From positions 57,914,019 through 57,978,018 of the forward strand of contig CM049306.1 of the NCBI GenBank assembly GCA_026874595.1: DNA of 64,000 nt, given 5' to 3'. The notes under the pieces are model-generated. The model had not been told where the DNA came from, searched no databases, and was given only the letters and a program-made list of their open reading frames with translations. Positions within the stretch are counted from its first letter, which is position 1. Each line of letters begins with the position of its first letter. This DNA comes from Sipunculus nudus. Lineage: Eukaryota; Annelida; Sipuncula; Golfingiida; Sipunculidae. This document shows, piece by piece, positions 26,301-39,807 of this stretch. The position numbers were made by a program, and so were the translations under genes.

Positions 26301-29300
26301 ACAGTTAAGATTTGTGACCTGCCAGACTTTCTGGGTGCTCAAAATTAGGTTCTGCTCACAATGACCTTATTTTTGAAATCAAAGGAGACTTGAAAAGACA
26401 TCCCTTGATGTCATATAACGTCTAGGTTTTAGGACTGTCTATGTGCTAATAACCATATTTCTGGCCAGTTGCTTGCAGAATATAGGACACCATGACCTAC
26501 TTTCAGGTTTAAAAGGAAATTTGGTCAGAACCTCCTTGGATGTCGTGTTATAAAATTCTGGGTCTAACAGTTACAATTTGTGTCCTGTCTGACTATCTGG
26601 TTGTACAAATCATGTTTCTGGCCAGTCGCTCGGCGTATACAGGTGTACCATCATAACCTAATTTCAGGTTTAAAAGAAATTTTTCCCTAGACTTCCCTGG
26701 ATATTACAGTAGAAGACTCTAGGCCAAATGGATATAATTTGTGCCATTTATCACTCTGGGTGCTCAAAATCATGTTTTAGGCCAGTAGCTCGCAGAATGT
26801 AGGTCACAATGAATTGATTTAATTTTACGGAGGAGATTCGCCTAGGACTTCCCTGGATGTTTAGTAAGAAGTTTCTAGGTCTTACGGTTACAAATTGTAC
26901 GCTGTTTACGGAAGGACTGCTTCATCTGAAAGTCTCGAAAATAGAGTAAAACTGCGTAAAGAAATTGGAAAAAAATACAAGTTGCGCCACCAGTCTCAAG
27001 AAAATGATGAAACACTGTTTTATCAATATGCATGGAAAGATTCATGGCAATCAATGTATTAGTTATTCAGATAATGGAGCTTTTTATTAAAATTTTTAAA
27101 ATATTTTTGGGTTACTTTTGAGTCTCATAGCTCGGAATATAAAGGTCACAGTGACCTAATTTCAGGTTTTCTAGAATTTTTTGTATGGGCCTCCATTGGT
27201 GTTAAGTTTCTAGGTTTAGCGTGTACGATTTTTGCCCTGTTAACGGACGGACGGACAGACGGACGACAGACAAGGAGTGATCATTATAGCTCAGATGACT
27301 TTCAGTCAGCTTAGCTAGAAATAACAAAATAGCCCAGACAAGCAACAAGCAAATTAGTTAGCTGTCTAAATGCGAGTTTGTGTCACAGTAGTGACTTCAA
27401 AGAAGTTAACTTGGTTGTCATACAATCAGATGGGTCCTGTACTGAGGTCATTCTTTTTCTTTTCTTTTATTTCATCCTCACTGAGGTCAGCTGCAAAACA
27501 ACCACATGTTCGTGTCACAACTTCACAGTTTACACATAACTCAGTTAGATAAAACTTCAATATAACTAACTGACAGTTAGATAAAACTTCATTTTTTATA
27601 GAGACACAAGTGAGATGTAAATGTTGAACATGCATTACTTACTCACCGTCTTCGGAACTATCCTTCAAAGGTGCCCATTCACCTACCCTTCAAAAGAATT
27701 TATTTGACTTCTGGCTTCCTCTGTGTATATATTAATGATCTAAGGGTAACTTTTGTTGAGAAAAGTTCTTATAAGGCCTTCATGAAGGATGTTTATCAAC
27801 AACATGTTTGTAAACACAGCAATGTTGATAAACAGGACAAACATGTAACCTAAGGTGGTAGGTTGCCTATATGCGATGGCAGAAACATCACTTGTTGCAA
27901 ATCGCCATTTTTAAAGCTCAATGCAAGATGCCCTTGTTGAATTTGACATCATTTGGCGAATCACCATATATTATAAACACGTTGAAATAAACAAAACAAC
28001 CAGCCTGTGTGCGGTGATATCCACGTTTTCTGGCCTTTTTTTTTATAAAAGCTCCAACGATTGTTAAGGTCAGTTAGGTGACTTGATCTCTTTCAATTCA
28101 TATATAAAAGGGATTGTTCAACGCGATTAGCAGTAAGAATTAGGAATGCCGGAAATGAAGTAAAGCAGTCATGTTCAGTGGTTTCACTGATGATGTTCAT
28201 TCTTAAGAGGACTTTGAAGAGAAAGTGAAGAAACCATGTTAAAACCATGACCATTTGCGCAGGGATTTCAGAATTATTGCCTGTATTCATACTGCACAGA
28301 CGAGTGTTTCCAACTTGTGTTCATTTAGAGAATTAAACCATTTGTCTGTATGTATTCCATTTACATTCTTAAATAATGCAATGATTGTTGTTTTGTATGC
28401 CTTGCAATACTGCCGGCATAGTCTCCAGGGCTAAATAGCAACAATGTGAAAATTAATGGTTTGGTTAAAAACTACCGCCACAAAGTCGTTCACAAGTGAA
28501 AATGCCACTGATGCCCCCAAGATTTGAACTTAGTTCTTAGTTTTCTGCAGTGTTTTAAACCTAAAATAAATAAATCTGGTCGTTCACTGCTTGTTTTAAC
28601 ATGCTATAGCTTTGGTCGATCGGTTTCCATTAAAATTAATGGTTTATTTTTTTTTTCATCTGAATGATGAACCCCACAGTTTAGTGCACAGTGTGGTATG
28701 TTTATACATCCTGCTTAAAATTAAATTAAAAAATTTATAAGATTTCCTTCTATCATTTATTGTTATATTAACCTGGATATAACCCGGGTTTTTAATTTTG
28801 CGTTTGAGAAGACATATGACGCTATGTGAAATCTACTGGTAATAAAACGGTTTATAATTTTAGTTATGATATCCTGGCGATTTGTATATACCTGCAAATT
28901 TAATTAGCCATGAAAGGGTAACCATGGTAAGGCCGTCGTCTGATAAAAAACCTGTGGATTGTTGTGACATGAAAATGAAAGCAGAAGTCACATTGTATCA
29001 TTCACCTATCAGTCGTGCGTTTACGACAGACACGCAGATGTAATTTTTAATGGAACAATAAGCAAGTATTAACCTAAGAGAATCCGACGGTAGGCGAGTA
29101 CGAATCTCCTTGCGGAGTGATTGATGAATAACAGTTCTAACGCCAAACAGATTGCCTCTTCATACACACCTTGACAATAGTTTATCATTGTCACCTAAAA
29201 TTACATTATCAATATATGTGACCGGCACTTTCCATGCTGGTTTAGATCGAACATGAGAATGAGGCTACGAGAACACGGATAACGGACAAAGCCTTACTAT

Positions 29301-32300
29301 ACTGCTGCTCTAATTAATCGGTGTTGTTTTGTATGAATAAAATGTAAAACTGTATTTGAAACTCCAGAGCTATGTTAAATTTCCTGACAAGATATATAAT
29401 AAGATGCATGTTGTAATCGTATTGTCTTAATTTCCTCCTACGAAAAGGTCAATTTTGATAATGGATTGTAATTCCTGCGCTCCTCAGCAGGTATACACTG
29501 CAGTAGTCCAAGGTTTCTTTTGTTTAAACCGCTGCATGATATAGAAAGATTCTCTACAATACACGACCAGCGTGGGCACAGAGCAAAGCATTATAATCAG
29601 ACCAATGATAGCGTGGTATTGCATTATGAATCCAGCTAAAAATAATAAACATGTGACAGCTGTTCTCGTTTGACTTATTATCGTCCTGGCCAGAACCAGT
29701 GTAAAAAAACGGTTAAAATAGTCACTCCTGGGTCATGACGCTCACCTGAAATTTACATACAGACGATGCATGTATTAATTATTAATGTTATGATCTGATG
29801 AAAAATATTTGTTCAAGAATCCACAATTGGTAGAATGATTTCAAGAGTGCCAAAAGTCATGCGTTTTGCTCATAATCCCTAAAAAATAGGTTACAGCGAC
29901 ACAAATAAGTCAGCAATGACCTAATTTCGGTTTCCAATGAGATATGTTATGGACCTCCCTGAATGTACAGTTTGAAGTTTCTAGATTCAATTAATGGTTA
30001 CAATTTGCTCTCTGTTAACGGACGGAATGCCAGACAGCACGACGGTCGACGGACAAAGGGTTGATCGCTTTGGCTCAGGTGACTCATCTGAGCTAATAAA
30101 TTAGATTAATCATCAATTCGCATTAAGTTAAATTAATGAATTTCATAAAAAAGGTTGCGACGGTTTAAACAAAAGGGGGAAGGGTGGTCAAGACCCCCAG
30201 GATCCCTGATCTGGAACGGCCACGGAAAATAGTACGTTTGAAAATATGAAAAAAATTTTGTTTGTTGACGGCCATGGAGATTTAAGTTGACGCTCACCTT
30301 TGGGTTTGGCAGTGTGTAGGCTACAGGGTCAGATAAGTTGAAGATGTTCGCGTCTCCTATGGCGGCTGATATTACCATTCTATCCATGGCTGAACCGTAA
30401 GAACTGTTCTCCTTCTTCTGCAGGAAGAGCTTGCTGTTGGAATACAGCACGAACCAAACACGGACTTTGCTTTTGTTGGTTTGCTGGCTTGCTCCTTCAC
30501 GCAGGGCTTCAACAGGTATCCGTATCGATGGCAAGACCTGTCATCAGATGAGAAAAGTATTCATCAATTGACAACGGAATCATACGAAAATTGTACAAAA
30601 CTTGTAAAAAGTTAATCACTTCATAATTAATATATACATGTTAATACAATGTCATGAAGCTCATGATCTTATGCTTTATTATTCAGGAAAAACAGGTATA
30701 ACAGTATGGATTTTCATTCTGGCATGTAATAACTTAGCAATGGAGAAAGAAAGAAATACATCATGATTAAGAACATTGATGTGAATGGCTTATACATGTG
30801 ATAAAAGGAAATATATCCCTGTAACATCAAACTTGTTGCCTCTATAACTGTTCCCTAATAAAGAGTCAGGTAATGTATTTTAAATATGAAATCAACGGCA
30901 TTCCTAGATCAAATTCTAAAGGTTTGCAGTTATATTTGACATAAAAAATGTATAAAAGAAATGAATTCAATGTATTGTTTGTGCCTTACTATTCTCCGTA
31001 GAATAATTGTTGGCAGTTGGTTGTAAAGTCAACACAGGAAAAAAGATATCCGGAGAAATCTGAACCGAGCTTTTTAAAGTACAAGACAGGCTTCATTGTC
31101 AATAAATCAACAACCAGTGTTTACACAGGTATATATACCCCTGTGCCCGGGACATCATCCACACGGGATGCAGACAGTCGCTTCATTCCTTTAGGTTCAG
31201 TTTCGTATAACCTGTCCTTCGTGAACCCCTGAATGTCTAGAATATCTGTTTTACGTCAGAGCATGATCCATCAGGACACATTTTGTCCATTAAGCAGCAT
31301 AACTATAGAAAAATCTGCAAAACACTGCAATGAAACATAACACTATTTTAAAAAGCCATCGCATGTTTCATCTGAATGATTAAACGTATTTACTGTTTTA
31401 ACATTCAATGGATTATTCCTTTCCTATTTTTTTTTGGGGGGGGGGGCACGAAAATGACATGAAAATTTCACATTTATTGATTTCAAACCAAATGTGTTCG
31501 CTAAAATACCGTTTTTGGTAATATTTACTTTTGCGCTTTTGTTTAAAGATGTATACAGTTGTTTGAAGTTAGATAAAGTTAAAAGTATTTGATTCAATTT
31601 GAACTGTCAAATTAACAGATTACATCGCAATATTCAGACTATCTAATGTGTACGTGCTCTCGATCTTCTGTAGACACTTTCACTCCCATATAAAGAAGAA
31701 GGAAAGTTAAATTGTTCCTTTACTTGTTAATATTAAGTTATATTTATTGTGATAAAATATTTGCATTTATTTAAAAGAGAGTATGAAATTTATTACTCAA
31801 GTAATAATTGAATCGAGAATTGAATCGAGGGTAAAGAATAGACAATCGAAATCGATTCCAAGGCCTTTTATAATTCATAGGGTTACTGAATGTAATATCT
31901 GGGGATTTATTATATATGGTTTAATAATTCATAAGGAAAATAATACTTGTTCATTAATATGTACAGTTAAATGTATCTGGAAAGTTTGCACATGTGCAGT
32001 TTGCTCACTCCTTCTCATCGGACATTTTACGTGAAACATTACGAGCAAACCAGAAATGTGCTTTCTAAGGAATGCATGAAGCCGCCATACGGGGATGGCC
32101 CATATTGTGGGATACTCCCCAAGCCTTGTTTGTATTAAACTATTCGTCTTCATTCGTGCATACGTGAGTTCTGAACATTTCTGAATATTCCTTTGACGTT
32201 TCTGAATCCGGATTATATTCCAGATCCACACCAAAATCTAATCGATTCTTCATTGACCTATTTCCGAAATGGCATGAGATTTCATAAGATTTTGTTCATG

Positions 32301-33087
32301 ACTGCGTGAGTTATGTTGTGAACAAACACACACAAACACAAGGACGGATATGAACGCATATAACCTTGTGGCGCAACAATATGGAAACTGCGTGAAGATA
32401 AGCCTTTAAAGCGATCCTACATGTAGGAATACATGTTAATGGTGATCTTTAAGGTTAAGCTGCCTAGGCTGGCCCTCGGCTTCTGATTTGCATCTAACTT
32501 CTATGACATGGCCTTTGATGGCCTGGTGTGGTATCCTGCATCAAATTCCCTATCCACCTAAACGCTTTGAACACTTTTCAAAGAGGGAAAAAAACGTAGG
32601 AGAAAAAGCAATTTCCTACAAATAAGCCTTGAAGAGATCTAAATTGGAATGGCGCGACGGTCTGATTGCTACTTTTCTAAATTCCTCATGTCACAGTCGT
32701 GACTACCACAGCTTTGCATCATATTGTTATCAAGGAGACGAAAAATCAATATCAAATTATTTCTTTCTTTCATTTATATAGGATCACAGTATCATAGAAG
32801 CAAACAAAAGTTTCCGTTCCCGGCCGCGTAAATACGTTAACTTTTCTTTTTTAAACACAAAAACCTACAAGGTTATCAGTCATTGAAAACCTCCTATTAA
32901 CCAATCAACGAGAAGCCAACACTGACTTTGGTTAAAAAAGGCAAGTTGTTCTTCTCTGACTGTACTTCTGGCTGAGGCAGATTGATTTGCAATGCAATGT
33001 TTGTTTAATAAATAGATGTCGTTGGAGGTAGCGTTTCTTAATCATCTCATCAACCTGCTTGTTAACCAGCGTGAAATACTTTAATGA

Positions 33088-33131
<44 letters not shown>

Positions 33132-36100
33132 TCTTGATAAATAATTATTATTGTAAGTATTCACGCTTACAAGCAGGTTGGTGAGATGACATGATATTGT
33201 AATATATATATATATATACATATACATGTAAATATATTACATTATTATATGTATAATTTAAATATCTTTTTATTTATATTATACACTGTAGGTATAATCT
33301 ATATATTATATATTATATTATATGTATGTAAAGTATTAATATACGACATGCCTGTTACAAAGGTGTGTACGTAATCTGTTTAGGTGTGTAGAGTTTTTTG
33401 TCAAACTAACATGCTTGCACTACACACTCTGAGGTAAAGTAGTAGGACAAAAGTAGAAAACAATTAACAAAGTAGGAGCACAGTTGGAAACTAAAAGGAC
33501 AAAGTAAAACAAAAGCAGGAAACTAGAAGGAAAAAAGTAGGAGCACAGTAGGAAACTAGGACAAATTAAGAGCACAGTAGGATACTAGAAGGACAAAGTA
33601 GGAGCACAGTAGGAAACTAGAAGAACAAATTAGGAGCACAGTAGGAAACTAGAAGAACAAAGTAGAACAAAGTAGGAAACTAGAAGGACAGTGTAGGAGC
33701 ACTGTAGGAAAATAAATGGCCAAAGGAAAAAAGTAGGACACTAGAACGACAAAGTAAGAGCACAGTAGGAAACTAGAAGGACAATGTAGGAGCACTGTAG
33801 GAAAATAAATGGACAAAGAAAAAAAAGTAGTACACTAGATGGACAAAGAAGGAGCACAGAAGGAAACTTAAAGGACAAGATGAGAAAACAGCAGGAAACT
33901 AAAAGGACAAAGTTGGAGCACAGGAGAGAACTAAAGGACAAAGTAAAATAAAAGCAAGAAACTAGAAGGATAAAATTAGGAACAGAGTGGGAAACTAACA
34001 GGACAAGGTAAGAGAACAGTAGGAAACTAGAAGGACAAAGTAGGAGCACAGTAGGAAACAGTAGAACAAAGAAGTGAAAATAGGAAACTAGAAGGACAAT
34101 GTAGGAGCACTGTAGGAAAATAAATGGACAAAGAAAAAAAAGTAGTACACTAGATGGACAAAGAAGGAGCACAGAAGGAAACTTAAAGGACAAGATGAGA
34201 AAACAGCAGGAAACTAAAAGGACAAAGTTGGAGCACAGAAGAGAACTAAAGGACAAAGTAAAATAAAAGCAAAAAACTAGAAGGATAAAATTAGGAGCAG
34301 AGTGGGAAACTAACAGGACAAGGTAAGAGAACAGTAGGAAACTAGAAGGACAAAGAAGGAGCACAGTAGGATACTTAAATGACAAAGTAAAACAAAAAAA
34401 AGGAAACTAGAAGGATAAAATTAGGAGCAGAGTGGGAAACTAACAGGACAAGGTAAGAGAACAGTAGGAAACTAGAAGGACAAAGAAGGAGCACAGTAGG
34501 ATACTTAAATGACAAAGTAAAACAAAAGTAGGAAACTAGAAGGACAAAGAAGGAGCACAGTAGGAAACTAGAAAGACAAAGTAAAACAAAAGCAGGAAAC
34601 TAGAAGGACAAAGAAGGAGCACAGTAGGATACTTATATGACAAAGTAAAACAAAAGTAGGAAACTAGAAGGACAAAGAAGGAGCACAGTAGGAAACTAGA
34701 AAGACAAAGTAAAACAAAAGCAGGAAACTAGAAGGACAAAGAAGGAGCACAGTAGGAAACTAGAAAGACAAAGTAGATAAAATAAAAGCTAGAAGGACAA
34801 AGTAAGACAAAAGTAGGAAACAAGAAGGACAAAGTAGGTGCACAGTAGGAAACTAGAAGGAAAAAGGACAAAAGCAGAAAATAGAAGGACAAAGTAGGAC
34901 AACAGTAGGAAAATAAAAGGACAAAGTAAAACAAAAGCAGTAAACTCGAAGGACAAAGTAGGAGCACAGTAGGATAAAAGGAGGACAAAGTAGGAAAACA
35001 GCAGGAAAGTAGAAGAACAGAGTACACAGTGATCGCTGGGGGGGGGGGGGAAGTGATCCCTGGGATTTTACGATATAGCTTATTCCAGCAGTGGGCGGAC
35101 ATCGCACAATTTCACCTACTTTAATTGCATATGATAAATGGCCGCTTTTGTAAGATAACCTGACGAGCAATGATAGATTTCCCCCAACTCGGCATATTTT
35201 AAAAGTTTAAATATGCACTAAAACGCATACCTGTTCATTGTGAGTCCCCGAGAATTTCGCTGACCTCTTCGTTTGTTTGTCCACGTCCACCGCTTGAACT
35301 TGAATGTTGCCGGTTCTCATTGTCAGATTGGAACCTCTCAATGGAACCCTGCTCAGGTAGCGGTCAATAGCTGTCGTCAGTCTGAAGAATTATTACGAAA
35401 TGATATATAAGTCAGCTTTAAAAGATATAATTCAATAATAACAAATGTTTAAAAAAATAACAAAAAACTTAATATTTTTTTGTAAATCTAAAGAGCCAAA
35501 ATTATTTTATACGAAGAAGCCACAGCTTAATAATAAATAACAATTAATAAATTATGAAAAATCATTCGGATAAAAAACATTAATTCAAGTAAGAGAAACG
35601 TTGTTTTATTAATTTTTATTTTTATTCGATTTTTATATTTTTAATCTGATTAACAAAAGTAAAATAAAGAAAAAAAATCTTTCTATCAATTTCTTTTTTT
35701 TATGTTAGGCGAATGTAAAGATAAGTTCACATCAGTTATATAAATATTTAAAAGCATTCCAGTGTCTTTTAATATTTTTTACTTTCATTACTATTACTAT
35801 TGTTATTATTATTTCACTGGGTGCAGTCATGTCACACAAACCATCATTTACGTTTTTACATGTTTACGGAAAACAATTAGGTTACGTCATGAAATAAGTA
35901 CAGTAACCAGGTTGTAGTAATTAAACGCGACCTTTACAAAACACCATCATCACTCTAACAATAGATTTTTCCTGCGTATCATTTTCAGATATAACAGACT
36001 GCTATTGTATTTACTGACCTTTCCCCGACAGTTTTGTCTTGTTCAGAACTCTGGATTACAGAGGTGTTGACATCCATTAAATTACTGATGATGTTTATCA

Positions 36101-39100
36101 TGGAAACAGCAAGCTGAAATCAATAAATCACCTTACGTAAATATCATGGACGGTATAAGTAATGACTAGACAATTTTAACATAATACAAGTGGCGCCAGA
36201 CTCGAGCCACAGCGGTCAGTGGGCCCCCTAGATTAAGTATTGGTAACTAGATAAACATTTTAATGACCTACATTTGTCCGAGGAATATTCCTGAAAAAGC
36301 TTAATTTAGAATGATGAATTAGACTCTATATGGACTTGTTAACCCTAATCACCGGGATCACATGGTCGTTATGGCATTATGAAGCATACTTCATCATAAG
36401 GTTTAAAAATAACAGGGTCATATACATGAAAACCTCTACTTTGGCCGAATTTCCATGTATACTGGTACATAGAATTGAAGCCACTGAAACATATTAAACA
36501 AACGCCGCACCATATAGACACGTGATAAAGCTATTGTACTACTGCATTACTAGCCGTGACAACCCGACTCCGTAGGCAATCGGATAATTGGGTGGTAATT
36601 TTAAGCCTACTCGAGTCGTGATACTAGTAATATGGAGGAATGTATCGCAGTGGTCTTGCATCTGGTTGCATTCATATTGTGGTAAACGACCCATAATCTC
36701 AATATAATCCGAAGAATGGTGAATAAACACAGGAGTATATATGTGAGCTCGCAACCCAAACTGAAATACGTCTCCATGGACACGGGTCATTTCCTGTGTC
36801 GCCTGCAACTTGCCTGCGTCGTGTAACCCGTGCGAGCCATGCTTGTGTTCATGCGGTCATAAATTCAACAAACATGCAGAGAGGTTTACCAATGTGCTGG
36901 GTTAAACAGGAACTTTTCTCGTTCATATTTGGTATTATTAGAAAGTACACAAAAATGCTTACAAATGTTCTGGTTTATGTTGTTTGACAGTGTACCTGTA
37001 GCCCATGAAGCGTTGTCAGAAATGTCGAAAATATTTGCATCTTCATAAGGCCTTATAATGCGATCTTCAGACGTAGATGTCATGACACTCTGGCGCCAGT
37101 AATCTGGTCGTAATGCCAGAGACGCTACTGCATTACTTGACCTCATTAGTTCTCTTCAAACTCAGGAATATTCCTCCAAATTTAAGTACTACAGAAATAA
37201 AGTGACCAAAATACAAAGAGATACAGCAAAGCCATGTTGTATATGTAGTAACTAGCAACTACAGCTGCAGTCAGAGCCTTCACAGGAATATTTCTAATGT
37301 TCCTGTGTATACGGAGTGTCAGGGTTTAATTACTGGCTCGGTTCACGGGTTTGCTCTAGAACATAACCAGCCCATAATACCGATATGTGGCCCCACAGCG
37401 GAACAGAATAATTTGAATTAAACACATATTCAATTCATATAAACGCCAACCTTCTTTGCAATTTATGTTATCCATTTAAACTATCTATCTGTCTGTATCT
37501 ATTTATCTTTTGAGGTGATTCAGACTACCTTCAAAATATAATTGATTGGACCACCCACTCACAATCCATACAGAAGCTTTGTGTAATTTTGCTTAAGTAC
37601 ATAGTACCAGGGAAAAATATAATAATTTGTATCTGGTGGGAGGTAAAACTTAAATTATGCATCAGGATGTATAAATTCAGCATTACTCTCAAGGAGTTGG
37701 TAATAAAAACAATTATTAAAGATCGGGGTTCTTATTAGAGAAAACCACTTTACACAGAACCAAGGGCCAAAAGCTCATGTTACCCTTTTCGATTTGACAA
37801 TAATGAAAAAGTTTGCTCATTTCCAACAGAAAAAATATCCATGAAAATTGTTATCAGAGAAGGACTTCTAGATCCTAAAAATCCTAAATGAATCATGAAT
37901 TATGTAGGGGACACCAAAAAAATTACCTTAGGATTAACTTTTCAATAAAGTATTTTTTTTTAACCTTTTCACAGTTGACAGCTCCAGATCATAACCAAAT
38001 TCATGGTGTCAATTGAATTAACATGTGATAAAAGCACACACTCTTTGGATTTATTCCAATTAAAGTCCCCTCCGAACATACTCTTCTTTACACAGTATAT
38101 TATTCACTATATTAACCTTTTCACCAAAATCAAACCAGGGGAAGTTCGGCCAGATGATAAGGCCAATTTCACACGGTGTTAAGGATAAGAGGGTGGCTTG
38201 TGACAAGAAAACACAAGGACCATTAGGCAATTACAGGAATCGAAAATCCTACAAAAGATAAGCTTCCTTACCTTCGGGTCTTTGAGTGTGAAGGAGGCCA
38301 TGTTTTCCACTGTGTTTGCGGCCTTGTTAACATCCTTTGGGGTCAGGGTGGACGAGTTTTCCGTCATGTTTTTGACGGCCTCAGCTTCCTTCGTGGCTTC
38401 AACAGCCGTTATCTGAAATTACCCCGATAACTTACATTAAATGTACGATGATATGTGTATACAAAATGCTTAAAAAGGTAACTAAAGCCATGCAGTTAAA
38501 AGAAGATATCAGAATATTTCACTTGTTAACGCAGTCCTTATATGATGTACAGACTTTATTTAGGAAAAACAGTGGATAATTGGTGACAGAGAAATATTTG
38601 GTGACAGTTTAAATATCTCCTTGAACCCATGCTCTCTACAGTGTACCACCTATATCCCCACAATCTTCTTTTCGGATATCCATCATGTTCATCAGTAAGA
38701 AGTATTGGAGGCTTTTGGTAAGCCAAGACTCCACTTCCATATGAGCATGCGCAGTAAGCTGAGTCACCATTGCGGTTTTGTCAGGCGAAATCATATACAA
38801 AGCATTGCTACGTTGGGAACCTCGGTATGAAAAAAAAAAGTTTTTATTTTTTATATGGAAAAAAAATGATCTTTGTATGTCGATATAATCGAACAGAACA
38901 GTCGGTTGTCACTATGGTGGTAAGGTCTAACAGCTTTCATAGTCATTTTCATTAAACTGTGGGTACATTGAGACATTTTACGGAGTCAACTCTGTTTGAA
39001 ATCCTAAGATCCGGTTAACTCTTTATACAACGACAAACATTCCTATTGATAAAAGTTCATGAACGATATCATAATAAGATTAAAAAAAAAATACGAATGT

Positions 39101-39736
39101 ATAATTCCTGTACAATGATATTGTGTTTATTGTCAATTGAAATAAATGTAATACTAAGATAAAATATTAGGACCTAAAAACAAGGCATAATTTTAAAAGC
39201 ATTTTTATGAAGGTATTCATGCAGAAGCGGATCCCGGGGGGGGGGGGTCCAGGGGGTCCGAACCCCCCCCCCTTTCCATACCTGGGGACCTGTTTTTAGG
39301 GTTTTCATTAGTCCTCCTGAGTTGGAGGTATTCATGCAGAAGCGGATCCCGGGGGGGGGGGGAGGGGGGTCCAGGGGGTCCGAACCCCCCCCCCCTTTCC
39401 ATACCTGGGGACCTTTTTTTAGGGTTTTCATTAGTCCTCCTGAGTTGGACCCCCCTTTTCCCAAATCCTGGATCCGCCCCTGTCATGTAGTTTATTATAC
39501 CGTTTTACCGTTAAATGCACATGTAACATGGGGGTCATAAAGGGGCGTCAATATAGGGGGGATGGGTTTTTAGCAAGGGGGGGGATGGTCAATGTAATCA
39601 TCCCCCCACTTTCAGAGAATAATATTATAAAATTGCAAATAAAATATATTAATAAATAGAATTAAAGACTTTGGTTCAATTTACTAAAAAAATAACTTCT
39701 TTTCTAAAACTTTATAACTATTTGAAATTTGATTTC

Positions 39737-39807
<71 letters not shown>

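Noticed and set aside
33741-34385. A 214-codon minus-strand open frame rich in Ser, Leu and Phe
   Set aside because: It is simply the 30-bp minisatellite read in a frame without stops; low complexity and repeat-derived. The same applies to the frames at 34,728-35,170.
36539-36808. 89-codon minus-strand frame between receptor exons
   Set aside because: No recognised domain, poor acceptor upstream, and not phase-compatible with an in-frame extra exon that I could justify.
39174-39540. Gly/Pro-rich open frames on both strands
   Set aside because: They arise from tandemly duplicated sequence with long G and C homopolymers.
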